Positions 1 through 8,173 of a DNA stretch of 57,259 bases are shown here, piece after piece (within the stretch, counting starts at the first letter, position 1; each line of letters starts with the position of its first letter). The stretch comes from CAYUUP01 sp964447925 (GTDB taxonomy: Bacteria > Bacillota > Clostridia > Oscillospirales > Oscillospiraceae): contig CAYUUP010000001.1 of the NCBI GenBank assembly GCA_964447925.1, positions 1-57,259 of the forward strand. The letters are read 5' to 3'. The notes beneath the pieces are model-generated. The model was not told the origin of the DNA. It saw only the letters and a list, made by a program, of their open reading frames with translations, and did not search any database. The position numbers were made by a program, and so were the translations under genes.

Positions 1-1
1 C

Positions 2-487
2 GTCCACTCCACCACCGCCACACAGAAGACGGTGGATGGCCCCTCCAAGAAGGATTGGCGAGGTGGCCGCGCCGCTGCCGGCAATATCATTCCCTCATCT
101 ACTGGTGCGGCCAAAGCGGTAGGCAAGGTAATCCCTGAGTTGAACGGCAAACTCACCGGTATGTCCATGCGTATTCCCACCCTGGATGTCTCTGTGGTTG
201 ACCTGACAGTGAATCTGGCCAAACCTGCCAAGTATGATGAGATCTGCGCTGCCATGAAGGCTGCCTCTGAGGGTGAGCTGAAGGGCGTTCTGGGCTACAC
301 CGAGGACGCAGTGGTTTCCTCCGACTTCCTGGGGGATACCCGCACCTCTATCTTCGACGCTGGCGCAGGAATCGCTTTGACCGATACTTTTGTCAAGGTG
401 GTTTCCTGGTACGATAACGAGATTGGTTACTCCAACAAGGTGCTGGATCTCATCAGCTATATGTACTCTGTAGATCATGCGGAGTAA
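2..487 (+). CDS. gap: Glyceraldehyde-3-phosphate dehydrogenase, C-terminal part (5' truncated by window)
   Basis: The reading frame is open from base 2 and its upstream part lies outside the window. About 161 residues of the catalytic domain of type I GAPDH are visible: the THTAT-type region (here HSTTATQKTVDGPSKKDWRGG), the substrate-loop segment NIIPSSTGAAKAVGKV, and the C-terminal hallmark SWYDNEIGYSNKV. The enzyme oxidises glyceraldehyde 3-phosphate with NAD and phosphate in cytoplasmic glycolysis. The catalytic cysteine lies upstream of the window and cannot be checked. The gene stops at 487 and no strong terminator follows at once. Codon use is rich in GCC/GGC/CTG, like most of the window. 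Family assignment is secure; which paralogue this is cannot be told. Confidence 0.96.
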   Translation, partial: VHSTTATQKTVDGPSKKDWRGGRAAAGNIIPSSTGAAKAVGKVIPELNGKLTGMSMRIPTLDVSVVDLTVNLAKPAKYDEICAAMKAASEGELKGVLGYTEDAVVSSDFLGDTRTSIFDAGAGIALTDTFVKVVSWYDNEIGYSNKVLDLISYMYSVDHAE

Positions 488-610
488 TTAAGTGTAGTCT
501 GTGTTCCACGTGTAAAACAACTAAAATTAGCCCCTGTTATACGGAGCGCCCTAAGATAGCAAACCATCAGTTTTATGGAAAATGCATCAGTCTGGCGGGA
601 CTGAAAAGCG

Positions 611-646
611 AGCAGCGGCGTCTGGCTTTGGCTGGACGCCGCTTGC
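611..646. terminator. Hairpin in the gap-GNAT intergenic region, weak terminator candidate
   Basis: GCGGCGTC (614-621) pairs with GACGCCGC (635-642) around a T/G-rich loop, with a few extra flanking pairs. There is no T-run after it, so it is only a weak intrinsic terminator candidate for gap. The rest of 488-705 shows nothing else that I recognise. Confidence 0.35.
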
Positions 647-705
647 TGAAATAGTTAATCACGCGTTCAAAGCGAAATAAGCCGAAAATTTGGAGGAGAA
701 AACAA

Positions 706-1131
706 ATGGAATATATTCGATGTAGCAAAGATAATATGGTCGGGTTAATGGCACTTCAGCTCGGTTACAAGCAGGAGATTGGTGAGAATCTACCCACGGA
801 TGAAAACTTTAACAGCCTTTGCGAGGCTGTTTCAAAAGGACGGATTATTTTCTATGGGTGCATTGATGAGGGCAGATTGATCGCCTGTTGCTCCATCACA
901 CCGACCTATTCCACTTTTAACTACCAAATCGGAGGCGTGTTTGAGGATTTCTACATTGTTCCAGAATATCGGCACAGAGGAATCGCAAGACAGTTAGTTA
1001 AATTTGCCTATAGGGAGAGCGGCGTAGGTTCTCTCACAGTTGGATGCGCAGATTGTGATGTTAAAATGTATCAATCATTAGGTTTCACGGTTCTACTCGG
1101 AAATTTGTTTGCGTTTGAAAGTAAAGCCTAG
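706..1131 (+). CDS. GNAT-family N-acetyltransferase
   Basis: A 141-residue single-domain GNAT protein that would transfer an acetyl group from acetyl-CoA to an amine; the substrate is not evident. The acetyl-CoA-binding signature is seen as FEDFYIVPEYRHRGIARQL at about residues 84-102, with the R-x-x-G-I/L-A pyrophosphate loop, and the C-terminal MYQSLGF typical of the fold. The start is set by a strong ribosome site (GGAGG at 692-696) a short distance before the ATG. The gene stands alone between gap and tgt. It is more A/T-rich than both neighbours, which suggests separate acquisition. Family membership is likely, function unknown. Confidence 0.85.
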   Translation: MEYIRCSKDNMVGLMALQLGYKQEIGENLPTDENFNSLCEAVSKGRIIFYGCIDEGRLIACCSITPTYSTFNYQIGGVFEDFYIVPEYRHRGIARQLVKFAYRESGVGSLTVGCADCDVKMYQSLGFTVLLGNLFAFESKA

Positions 1132-1269
1132 ATTTGCTAGGAAAACGGATCTGAACTGAGGGACAGCTGTTTCGCCTGTCAAGATGTGGAAAGAGGATGG
1201 GTGCGCCATCCGCGAAACGTTGGACTGTCCCAGACGGCAGACTCGTGGATCAAAGATCGGGGGAATACG

Positions 1270-2400
1270 ATGTTTGAACTGTTAAAAAAAGAGGGCCGCG
1301 CCCGTAGAGGCCGTTTTGTTTGTGCCCACGGTACGGTGGAAACTCCGGTCTTTATGAATGTGGGTACTCAGGCCGCCATCAAAGGGGGGCTGGACGCTGA
1401 GGACTTGAAAGGGCTAGGGTGCCAGATTGAACTTTCCAACACCTATCACCTCCATGTTCGCCCTGGCGAGGATGTAGTACGGGCGCTGGGAGGACTTCAC
1501 AGCTTCATGGGCTGGGATGGCCCCATTCTGACGGACAGCGGTGGCTTTCAGGTTTTCTCCCTGGCCATGCGGCGGAACATCAGGGAAGAGGGCGTCACTT
1601 TTTCCAGCCATGTGGATGGGCGGAAGATCTTTATGGGACCGGAGGAATCCATGCAGATCCAGGCCAGTCTCGGCGCGGATATTGCTATGGCCTTTGATGA
1701 ATGCGTAGAAAACCCATCCACTCATGAGTACGTGGAGCGGTCTGTTGCCCGCACCACCCGCTGGCTGAAGCGCTGCGTTCTGGAGCATCAGAGATTGATG
1801 GAGCAACCCGGATGTGTCAACCCTCGGCAGATGCTCTTTGGCATCAACCAGGGGGGGATCTACCCCGACCTGCGGGTGGCCCAAATGCGGGAAATCGCTG
1901 ACTTGGGCTGCGATGGCTACGCCATCGGCGGGCTAGCGGTCGGGGAGACCACCGAAACCATGTATGAGATCATCACAGCAGTGGAACCCTATATGCCAGA
2001 GGACAGGCCCCGCTATTTGATGGGGGTGGGAACACCCTCCAATATCATCGAGGGCGTGGCCCGGGGTATTGATTTTTTTGACTGCGTAATGCCCGCCAGG
2101 AATGCCCGCCATGGCAAACTCTATACCTGGGATGGCACAATCAACATTAAAAACGAGAAATACAGGCGGGATGGCCACCCCATCGATCCTACCTGTCAGT
2201 GTCCCACATGCCGCAATCACAGCCGGGCCTATCTCCGGCACCTGATGCAAGCAGGGGAGACGCTGGCCCTGCGCCTGGCAGTACAGCATAATCTCTGGTT
2301 TTATAACCATCTGATGGAAGTCATTCGCGACAGCCTGGACAGTGGCGTTTTTGGCGATTTTCGGCGGAAATATTCGGAACAATTGGGCCGCAGACTGTGA
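1270..2400 (+). CDS. tgt: Queuine/preQ1 tRNA-guanine transglycosylase
   Basis: A 376-residue tRNA-guanine transglycosylase, which exchanges G34 of tRNAs with GUN anticodons for preQ1 in queuosine biosynthesis. Visible are the base-recognition Asp89 in TDSGGFQ, GINQGG near 191-196, GGLAVGE near 220-226, the nucleophile region GIDFFDCVMPARNARHG (likely Asp271), and the zinc site Cys309, Cys311, Cys314 and His340. An in-frame start at 1186 would add 28 residues with no family match. I prefer the ATG at 1270, which follows a GGGGGA ribosome site and gives the usual N-terminus (FELLKKEGRARRG). No other queuosine genes are in the window. Confidence 0.97.
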   Translation: MFELLKKEGRARRGRFVCAHGTVETPVFMNVGTQAAIKGGLDAEDLKGLGCQIELSNTYHLHVRPGEDVVRALGGLHSFMGWDGPILTDSGGFQVFSLAMRRNIREEGVTFSSHVDGRKIFMGPEESMQIQASLGADIAMAFDECVENPSTHEYVERSVARTTRWLKRCVLEHQRLMEQPGCVNPRQMLFGINQGGIYPDLRVAQMREIADLGCDGYAIGGLAVGETTETMYEIITAVEPYMPEDRPRYLMGVGTPSNIIEGVARGIDFFDCVMPARNARHGKLYTWDGTINIKNEKYRRDGHPIDPTCQCPTCRNHSRAYLRHLMQAGETLALRLAVQHNLWFYNHLMEVIRDSLDSGVFGDFRRKYSEQLGRRL

Positions 2401-2634
2401 TTTTGGGGAAACTCTATAAAGATTTTGTGGTTTGAAAGCATTGCAACCATACGAAAGCCGGTCTTTGAAAGTCTTGCAAATTAAGGCTTCCAAAGACTGA
2501 TTCGCGTTTGATTAGGCCTGGCATAGTACGAAGTGTATACTGTCCCCTTGCTGATATCGTGCCTGTACCCTTCTTCCGTTATTTTGCTTATTATAGCGTG
2601 GCGGATATTGATTACATACGACAGAATCAACAAA
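2401..2634. other. Intergenic region after tgt with an imperfect long hairpin
   Basis: No coding sequence recognised. GTCTTTGAAAGTCTT (2461-2475) can pair with AAGGCTTCCAAAGAC (2483-2497) over 15 positions with one G-U pair and one mismatch, around a 7-nt loop. It lacks a T-run, so it may be a weak terminator or RNA-stabilising hairpin for tgt. The remaining bases up to 2634 show no structure I can name. Confidence 0.4.
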
Positions 2635-2677
2635 TCCCAAAATACCTATTGACATAATAGGTATTTTGGGATATAAT
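2635..2677 (+). promoter_or_regulatory. Consensus sigma-A promoter embedded in a perfect 37-bp palindrome (probable operator)
   Basis: Arms TCCCAAAATACCTATT (2635-2650) and AATAGGTATTTTGGGA (2656-2671) are perfect inverted repeats around the spacer GACAT. The -35 box TTGACA (2649-2654) straddles the palindrome centre. Exactly 17 bp later, directly after the right arm, is the -10 box TATAAT (2672-2677). A dimeric regulator bound here would block polymerase. It precedes the cysteine-type operon. A CymR-like (Rrf2 family) or other sulfur-responsive repressor is a reasonable guess from context, not something the sequence proves. Confidence 0.85.
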
Positions 2678-2722
2678 GCGTCTATCGGTTTTGCGCGGAC
2701 TATTCAAAATGAGGCGAAAATA

Positions 2723-2842
2723 ATGGTTACATTCATTCAAAAGAAAACCAATAGCATCATGTGTTGTCGAATGCTAAACTCTTGGGCATATTATATGGCT
2801 GAGGTGCGGTGGTGCTTGTACGCGCCTCAACATGGTACTTGA
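2723..2842 (+). CDS. Possible 39-residue leader peptide with tandem Cys codons
   Basis: A small open frame beginning ATG GTT ACA TTC, starting about 40 nt after the predicted transcription start and preceded by a GAGG-type ribosome site at 2711-2714. It encodes three cysteines: two adjacent ones at residues 14-15 (TGT TGT at 2762-2767) and one at residue 31. It ends well before the first real gene of the operon. Its last codons lie inside a hairpin (2800-2829). It may be a cysteine-sensing attenuator peptide; it could equally be chance. No homologue is recognised. Confidence 0.35.
   Translation: MVTFIQKKTNSIMCCRMLNSWAYYMAEVRWCLYAPQHGT
2800..2829 (+). promoter_or_regulatory. Leader hairpin overlapping the end of the possible leader peptide
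   Basis: TGAGGTGCG (2800-2808) pairs with CGCGCCTCA (2821-2829), nine pairs with one G-U, around a 12-nt loop. It lies within the leader of the cysteine-type operon and overlaps codons 26-36 of the small leader frame, where a stalled or passing ribosome would alter its folding. Confidence 0.45.
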
Positions 2843-2875
2843 CGAAATCTGTCAGTATATCGCTTGCCATTTGCC

Positions 2876-2904
2876 CGGGAGCTTGTCAGGAGCTTCCGAT
2901 TTTT
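2876..2904 (+). terminator. Terminator-like hairpin in the operon leader (attenuator candidate)
   Basis: CGGGAGCT (2876-2883) pairs with AGCTTCCG (2891-2898), eight pairs with one G-U, with a 7-nt loop. It is followed by GA-like spacing and a run of five T (2900-2904). It sits between the promoter (2672-2677) and the first gene start (2930), so termination here would shut off the whole transporter operon. That makes it an attenuator candidate. Confidence 0.55.
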
Positions 2905-2929
2905 ATTTGCCAAAAAGGAGACAGATGCC

Positions 2930-3589
2930 TTGAATTGGGAGTTTATTGAAAAATATCTGCCGCTGTACAAACAAGCAGCAGCACTGACAGTGAAACTCGG
3001 ATTGATGGGGATAGTGGCCGCCAGTCTTGTTGGTCTGGTGTGTACAGTAATTCAGTACTATAAAATTCCGCTTGCCAGACAGATCGTGGCTGTCTATATT
3101 GAGATCAGCAGAAACACTCCGCTTTTGGTGCAGCTGTTTTTTATCTATTACGGTCTGCCAAAAATCGGAATCCAGACGGATGCGGCAACCTGTGGCGTGG
3201 CAGGGCTGGCATTTCTTGGCGGCAGCTACATGGCAGAGGCCTTCCGCAGCGGTATTGAAGCGGTAGAGCCGATTCAGGAGGAAAGCGCATACAGCCTTGG
3301 CCTTGGAAGAATACAGACCATGCGCTATGTAATTTTACCGCAGGCATTGGCCATCAGTGTCCCGGCATTCATGGCAAATGTAATATTCCTGCTGAAGGAA
3401 ACCAGCGTGTTCTCCGCCATCAGCCTGATGGATCTAATGTTCACTGCAAAGGATTTGATCGGACTGTACTATAAAACGGCAGAAAGTCTGTTTTTGCTGG
3501 TTGTGTTCTATTTGTTGATCCTGCTTCCGGTTTCCTTGCTGGGAAGCCTCTGGGAAAGGAGGCTGCGCCATGCCGGATTTGGGTCTTGA
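2930..3589 (+). CDS. Polar amino acid ABC transporter permease (cysteine-type system), first subunit
   Basis: A 219-residue His/Glu/Gln/Arg-family inner-membrane permease. It has hydrophobic spans from about residue 20 onward and the cytoplasmic EAA loop (EAFRSGIEAVEPIQEESAYSLG followed by LGRIQTMRYVILPQAL) that contacts the ATPase. I chose the TTG at 2930 because AAGGAG (2915-2920) lies 9 nt before it, the length then matches the family, and the terminator-like hairpin ends just upstream. The frame is open further up, to a TTG at 2864. It overlaps the next permease by 20 nt. With the CjaA-like binding protein downstream the substrate is probably cysteine or a related thiol amino acid. Confidence 0.9.
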   Translation: MNWEFIEKYLPLYKQAAALTVKLGLMGIVAASLVGLVCTVIQYYKIPLARQIVAVYIEISRNTPLLVQLFFIYYGLPKIGIQTDAATCGVAGLAFLGGSYMAEAFRSGIEAVEPIQEESAYSLGLGRIQTMRYVILPQALAISVPAFMANVIFLLKETSVFSAISLMDLMFTAKDLIGLYYKTAESLFLLVVFYLLILLPVSLLGSLWERRLRHAGFGS

Positions 3590-4244
3590 GGTGTTGTTAA
3601 AAGGCAAAAATTTTGCACGCATTTTGGGCGGACTTGGCGTGGCACTCAAGATCAGCATAATTGCTGTAGCGATTAGCATTCCACTCGGAATTGTGCTTGG
3701 AATCCTGATGACATGGAAGAATCCAGTCTGCAGGGTGATTACGCGATGTTATCTGGAATTTATCCGCATTATGCCTCAAATGGTACTTCTGTTTTTGGTG
3801 TATTTTGGAACAACGAGGGCATTCGGCTGGAATTTATCAGGGGAGCTTGCCTCGGTGATTGTGTTCGTTATCTGGGGAACCGCTGAAATGGGCGATCTCG
3901 TGCGCGGGGCAATCACCAGCATCCCGGTGCATCAGTATGAAAGTGCGGAAACCTTGGGGCTTAACAGGATACAGACATACAGATACATTGTCCTTCCGCA
4001 GACGGTGCGGCGGCTGATTCCGCTATCAATCAACCTGATTACAAGGATGATAAAAACTACTAGCCTGGTTCTGATGATTGGTGTGGTCGAGGTGTTGAAG
4101 GTCGCGCAGCAGATAATTGAAGCCAATCGGATGAGCAGCCCGAATGCCGCGTTTGGCATTTACTTTACAGTGTTTATACTCTACTTTATCGCCTGCTGGC
4201 CCATCAGCCTGGCTGCGAAATACTTTGAGAAAAGGTGGAGGTGA
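3570..4244 (+). CDS. Polar amino acid ABC transporter permease (cysteine-type system), second subunit
   Basis: A 224-residue permease paralogous to the preceding one; the two would form the heterodimeric membrane channel of the importer. Features are an N-terminal membrane span (KISIIAVAISIPLGIVLGIL), the RCYLEFIRIMPQMVLL segment, and the EAA loop around VRGAITSIPVHQYESAETLG followed by LNRIQTYRYIVLPQT. The ATG at 3570 lies inside the end of the upstream permease and is preceded by AAAGGAGG, so translation is probably coupled. The ATPase starts five bases after this gene ends. Confidence 0.92.
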   Translation: MPDLGLEVLLKGKNFARILGGLGVALKISIIAVAISIPLGIVLGILMTWKNPVCRVITRCYLEFIRIMPQMVLLFLVYFGTTRAFGWNLSGELASVIVFVIWGTAEMGDLVRGAITSIPVHQYESAETLGLNRIQTYRYIVLPQTVRRLIPLSINLITRMIKTTSLVLMIGVVEVLKVAQQIIEANRMSSPNAAFGIYFTVFILYFIACWPISLAAKYFEKRWR

Positions 4245-4248
4245 GAAT

Positions 4249-5058
4249 ATGACAGGACCGATTTTAACAGTAGAGCATTTGACAAAGCGGTTTGACAATT
4301 TGACAGTTCTGGATGACTTAAGTCTCCAGGTGTATGAGGGTGAGGTCATTGTTATTGTCGGGCCGAGTGGATGCGGAAAGAGTACATTGCTTCGATGTAT
4401 TAACGCCCTGGAGGATATTCAGGGCGGTGAGATCAGGCTGAATGGAGAACTTGTCTCCAAAAGTAGCAAAAAGTTGACGGGGCTTCGGGAGAAGATCGGC
4501 ATGGTATTCCAGAGTTATGAACTGTTTCCTCATATGACAGTGCTGGACAATATTATACTAGCGCCGACAAAGGTCCAGAAGCGACCAAAAGCGGAGGTTC
4601 GGGAAGAAGCGCTGTCCCTGCTGTCCCGTGTGGGGCTTAAGGAAAAGGCTGACAGCTTTCCAAGACAGCTTTCTGGCGGCCAAAAGCAGAGAGTGGCAAT
4701 CGTCAGAGCCCTGTGTATGCATCCTGAAATCATGCTGTTTGATGAAGTAACTGCGGCGCTCGACCCAGAAATGGTCAGAGAGGTTTTGGAGGTTATCTTG
4801 AAACTCGCGGATCAGGGACGGACAATGCTGATCGTGACGCATGAGATGCAGTTTGCAAGGGCGGTGGCGGACAGAGTCATCTTTCTGGAGGACGGGACGA
4901 TAAAGGAAGAAGGGACGCCGGAGCAGTTCTTTGACTGCCCAAAAACGGAACGGGCAAAGAGATTTTTACAAACCTTTACCTTTGAGCGGAAGGGTTCAAA
5001 CAAAACTGACACAGGGTACATACCCGGAAATGGAGATTATCATGAAGAAAATTCGTAG
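4249..5058 (+). CDS. Polar amino acid ABC transporter ATP-binding protein
   Basis: A 269-residue cytoplasmic ATPase that drives the importer. Walker A is GPSGCGKST at residues 38-46, the signature is LSGGQKQRV, and Walker B is IMLFDEVT with the catalytic glutamate, followed by the switch histidine in IVTHEMQ. The ATG at 4249 follows GGTGGAGGTGAGA. The longer open frame from 4144 lies inside the upstream permease and is not used. The C-terminus runs about 20 residues past the usual family end and overlaps the start of the binding-protein gene by 17 nt, consistent with tight coupling. Confidence 0.93.
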   Translation: MTGPILTVEHLTKRFDNLTVLDDLSLQVYEGEVIVIVGPSGCGKSTLLRCINALEDIQGGEIRLNGELVSKSSKKLTGLREKIGMVFQSYELFPHMTVLDNIILAPTKVQKRPKAEVREEALSLLSRVGLKEKADSFPRQLSGGQKQRVAIVRALCMHPEIMLFDEVTAALDPEMVREVLEVILKLADQGRTMLIVTHEMQFARAVADRVIFLEDGTIKEEGTPEQFFDCPKTERAKRFLQTFTFERKGSNKTDTGYIPGNGDYHEENS

Positions 5059-5923
5059 GATCACAACACTTTTACTGACCTTGGCACTGGCGTTTTCGCT
5101 TGCTGCCTGCGGAGCATCAAATTCAAAGGATGATTCCGGCACGGGCAGCAGTGACAAAGAGGGCGAAACGGTATACCGCACTTTGGATGAGATCAAAGAG
5201 AGCGGTACAATCAACATTGGCGTGTTCTCTGACAAAAACCCATTCGGGTATGTCGATGAGAACGGTGACTATCAGGGGTACGATGTCTTTTTTGCCGAGC
5301 GGCTTGGCGAGGATCTGGCTGTAGAAATCAACTACGTATCCACTGAGGCAGCGAACCGCATTGAATATTTGCAAACCGGTAAGGTGGATATTATCCTCGC
5401 CAACTTCACCGTCACGGAAGAGAGGGCGGAAGAGGTTGACTTTGCACTTCCCTACATGAATGTGGCTCTTGGTGTAGTTTCGCCTGACAGCAATGTCATC
5501 GAAAGCCTGGATAATTGGAATGCGGATGACCAGATTATTGTGATTTCCGGAACAACTGCGGAAACCTACCTGATCGAGAATTATCCTGATATTCCGCTTC
5601 AGAAGTATGATTCCTATGCGACGGCTAAGAACGCCTTGGAAAACGGAAATGGTGTGGCGTGGGCGAATGACAACACCGAGGTTATTGCCTTTGCACTTCA
5701 GAATGAAGGATACACGGTTGGCATTCCGTCCTTGGGAAGCCAGGACACTATCGCGCCAGCAGTGTCAAAGGGCAACAGCACACTGCTTGACTGGCTGAAC
5801 GAGGAGATTGAAGCCCTGGGAGAGGAGAAATTTTTCCATGCAGACTATGAAGCGACGCTGGTTGATACCTATGGACTGGATTATGAGGATAGCCTTGTAG
5901 TGGAAGGCGGCAAGACAGAATAG
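5042..5923 (+). CDS. Amino-acid-binding lipoprotein, CjaA-like (probable cysteine binding)
   Basis: A 293-residue extracellular solute-binding lipoprotein of the importer. A signal peptide (MKKIRRITTLLLTLALAFSL) ends in the lipobox LAAC with the lipidated Cys23. The mature part is a bacterial family 3 binding protein (GVFSDKNPFGYVDENG..., TEERAEEVDFALPYMNVALG). From memory it resembles Campylobacter CjaA, a cysteine-binding protein, in several blocks: AANRIEYL, DIILANFT, SQDTIAPAVSKGN, EKFFHADYEATL and VVEGGK at the end. That points to cysteine as ligand, by inference. The start ATG is inside the end of the ATPase gene. Confidence 0.9.
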   Translation: MKKIRRITTLLLTLALAFSLAACGASNSKDDSGTGSSDKEGETVYRTLDEIKESGTINIGVFSDKNPFGYVDENGDYQGYDVFFAERLGEDLAVEINYVSTEAANRIEYLQTGKVDIILANFTVTEERAEEVDFALPYMNVALGVVSPDSNVIESLDNWNADDQIIVISGTTAETYLIENYPDIPLQKYDSYATAKNALENGNGVAWANDNTEVIAFALQNEGYTVGIPSLGSQDTIAPAVSKGNSTLLDWLNEEIEALGEEKFFHADYEATLVDTYGLDYEDSLVVEGGKTE

Positions 5924-6010
5924 ATGATATGTCATCAGGAAGCAGGTCGGGCAGCCATCAGTCTGATCGGCTTCCTGGTGACTTGTGTATCAGAAAAGGG
6001 GAATCAGCCG

Positions 6011-7294
6011 ATGTTTCATGTTGAATATCCAGGCATCAGAGATGTCCTGTTAAAAGGGCAATTCGGGCTAGAAAGAGAGAGCCTACGAATAGATGAAAAT
6101 GGTTTTCTGTCCCATACATTTCACCCTTTTCCCGAGAATATTCATATTGTGCGGGATTTTTGTGAAAACCAGACGGAAATCAATACGCCGATTACAAACA
6201 GCCCTGATGAAGCGGTTGATGTGCTTGCGCAGCTGAACCGTTCCCTTCAGATCAAATTATATAGACAGCATCCCAGAGAGATTCTGTGGCCGTTTTCCAA
6301 TCCGCCATACATCAGGGGAGAAGAAGACATTCCAATTGCGAAATTCACGGGATCTGAAATGGGAAAGACAGCTTATCGGGAATATCTCTCAAAGCGCTAT
6401 GGACGTTACAAGATGTCTTTTTCCGGAATCCATGTAAATTTCTCTTTCGATGAAGAATTGCTGCGGCGGGATTTTGCCCTTGGAAATGAGTCTGACTACC
6501 CGACCTATAAAAATCAGGTGTATCTTTCATTGGCACAAAGAATGATCGCTTACGGCTGGCTCTTAGTTGCGCTTACGGCAGCCAGTCCGTTGATGGACAG
6601 TTCATTCACGGAAAAGGGGAAATTTGACGGGGATATTTTTTATGGGATGGCGTCCGTCCGTTGCAGCGAGCTTGGCTATTGGAATTATTTCACACCAGTG
6701 CTGAATTACGGCAGCCTGGGCGCTTATACGGACAGTATACAGCGGTATGTGACGGATGGCTGGATTCAGGCTCCAAGCGAACTTTATTATCCCATCCGTT
6801 TAAAGCCGTCTGGGAATAATACGCTTGAGCGCCTTCGCCAATACGGAGTAAACCATATTGAGCTTCGGATGTTCGACTTGAATCCGTTTGCTCCGGCGGG
6901 GGTTGATGTCCGCGATATAAAATTCGCACACTTAATGATGGTATGGCTGGCATCCACGCCAGATCAGGAAATTGATGAAAGAGACCAGGTAAACGCGATT
7001 GCGAATTATAAGAATGCAGCGCATTATGATTTGAAAACAGTGCGGATTATTGCGCCGGATGGAGAAAACTACTCCGTTGCCCGTGCAGCGAAAAATGTAA
7101 TCGGCTTTATGCGGGATTTTTACAATAGCGCGTCACAGGAGGTCAAGAATATCCTTGATTTTGAAGAGAGAAAACTGATTGACCCGGAAACGCGCTATTC
7201 ATGGCAGGTACGCCGATCTTTTCAGGACGGGTTTGTAAAGAAAGGGCTGGAGCTTGCAAAGGAAAAACAGATGGAGGCAATTCGGGATGTGTGA
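6011..7294 (+). CDS. gshA: Glutamate-cysteine ligase (gamma-glutamylcysteine synthetase), stand-alone
   Basis: A 427-residue ATP-dependent ligase of the GshA type, also seen as the N-terminal half of bifunctional GshAB. It joins the gamma-carboxyl of glutamate to the amine of cysteine. Diagnostic segments are FGLERESLRI (residues 18-27), FCENQTEINTPI, WPFSNPP, FSGIHVNFSF and NHIELRMFDLNPFAP near the active site. There is no ATP-grasp glutathione synthetase domain, so the product would be gamma-glutamylcysteine or a related gamma-glutamyl compound. The ATG at 6011 follows AAAAGGGGAATC. The extra 29 codons from 5924 do not match the family. It overlaps the next gene by eight bases. Confidence 0.9.
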   Translation: MFHVEYPGIRDVLLKGQFGLERESLRIDENGFLSHTFHPFPENIHIVRDFCENQTEINTPITNSPDEAVDVLAQLNRSLQIKLYRQHPREILWPFSNPPYIRGEEDIPIAKFTGSEMGKTAYREYLSKRYGRYKMSFSGIHVNFSFDEELLRRDFALGNESDYPTYKNQVYLSLAQRMIAYGWLLVALTAASPLMDSSFTEKGKFDGDIFYGMASVRCSELGYWNYFTPVLNYGSLGAYTDSIQRYVTDGWIQAPSELYYPIRLKPSGNNTLERLRQYGVNHIELRMFDLNPFAPAGVDVRDIKFAHLMMVWLASTPDQEIDERDQVNAIANYKNAAHYDLKTVRIIAPDGENYSVARAAKNVIGFMRDFYNSASQEVKNILDFEERKLIDPETRYSWQVRRSFQDGFVKKGLELAKEKQMEAIRDV

Positions 7295-8060
7295 ACTATT
7301 GGGAATCAGCAGTGCGAAGCGCTTGTATGCCAATGACCTGCTGAAGGAATTCTATTCCCACAGTGAGTTTCATCCGAACGGTTGGGGACTGGCTGTTTTT
7401 CACGGAGATGTTGCCTCTATTGAAAAAGAACCAATAAGAGCTATGGACAGCATATATCTCAGGCAAAGGCTTCGCCACAGGCTAGAAGCGAAAACGCTGA
7501 TTGCTCACATACGGCTGGCGACCAAGGGAAGTGTTGATTATGAAAATTGTCATCCCTTTGTCCGGCAGGATGCAGGCGGCAGACGGTGGACGCTGGCCCA
7601 CAACGGCACAATATTTCATGGGGATTTGCTTGACCAATACTTTTATCAGCAGGAAGGCGAGACGGACAGTGAGAGGATTCTGTATTATATCGTAGATCAA
7701 GTCAATTTGCGTCAGAGCCAGCTTGGCAGGAGGCTTGGCTCCGATGAGCGATTTGCCCTGATTGACTGTGTTGTATGTGCGCTTGCCGATGGCAACAAGT
7801 TGAATCTGCTGTTATATGACGGAGATATGATGTATGTTCATACGAATTATGAACATTCGCTGTATATCTGCAAGTCAGAGGAAGCCGCCTACCTGGTGAC
7901 AAAGCCTGTTGGACGGTATGATTGGGAAGCTCTGCCAATGAATACGTTGATTTCATACAGGCAAGGAAAACAGATTTATTCTGGTACAGATCATGGGATG
8001 GAATATGTGGATAATGAACAGGATATGAAATACCTGCATTTGGATTCGGCTTGGCTGTAG
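7287..8060 (+). CDS. Class II glutamine amidotransferase-like Ntn hydrolase (YafJ/EgtC family)
   Basis: A 257-residue Ntn-hydrolase beginning Met-Cys-Glu-Leu. Removal of Met exposes the catalytic Cys2, as in class II glutamine amidotransferases. Typical motifs are NGWGLAVF, HIRLATKG, the ENCHPF loop and LAHNGTI around residues 103-109. No synthetase domain is attached. EgtC, a relative, removes gamma-glutamate from a thiol conjugate, and the gene next door makes gamma-glutamyl thiols. So I infer a gamma-glutamyl hydrolase role, but the substrate is unproven. Start at 7287: GGAGG at 7273-7277, overlapping the gshA stop. Confidence 0.85.
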   Translation: MCELLGISSAKRLYANDLLKEFYSHSEFHPNGWGLAVFHGDVASIEKEPIRAMDSIYLRQRLRHRLEAKTLIAHIRLATKGSVDYENCHPFVRQDAGGRRWTLAHNGTIFHGDLLDQYFYQQEGETDSERILYYIVDQVNLRQSQLGRRLGSDERFALIDCVVCALADGNKLNLLLYDGDMMYVHTNYEHSLYICKSEEAAYLVTKPVGRYDWEALPMNTLISYRQGKQIYSGTDHGMEYVDNEQDMKYLHLDSAWL

Positions 8061-8173
8061 AATAGTTTGAGCGGTTGGACAAAGCATTGACTGTGAGAGA
8101 GCAATAGCGGAAATCAAAATGGAACAAATATAGGGCAGCTGCATGGATTATGGATTAAGGAGGGACTGCCATT

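Noticed and set aside
2864..2929. Upstream extension of the first permease to the TTG at 2864
   Set aside because: It would run through the terminator-like hairpin and has no family match; the TTG at 2930 has a good ribosome site.
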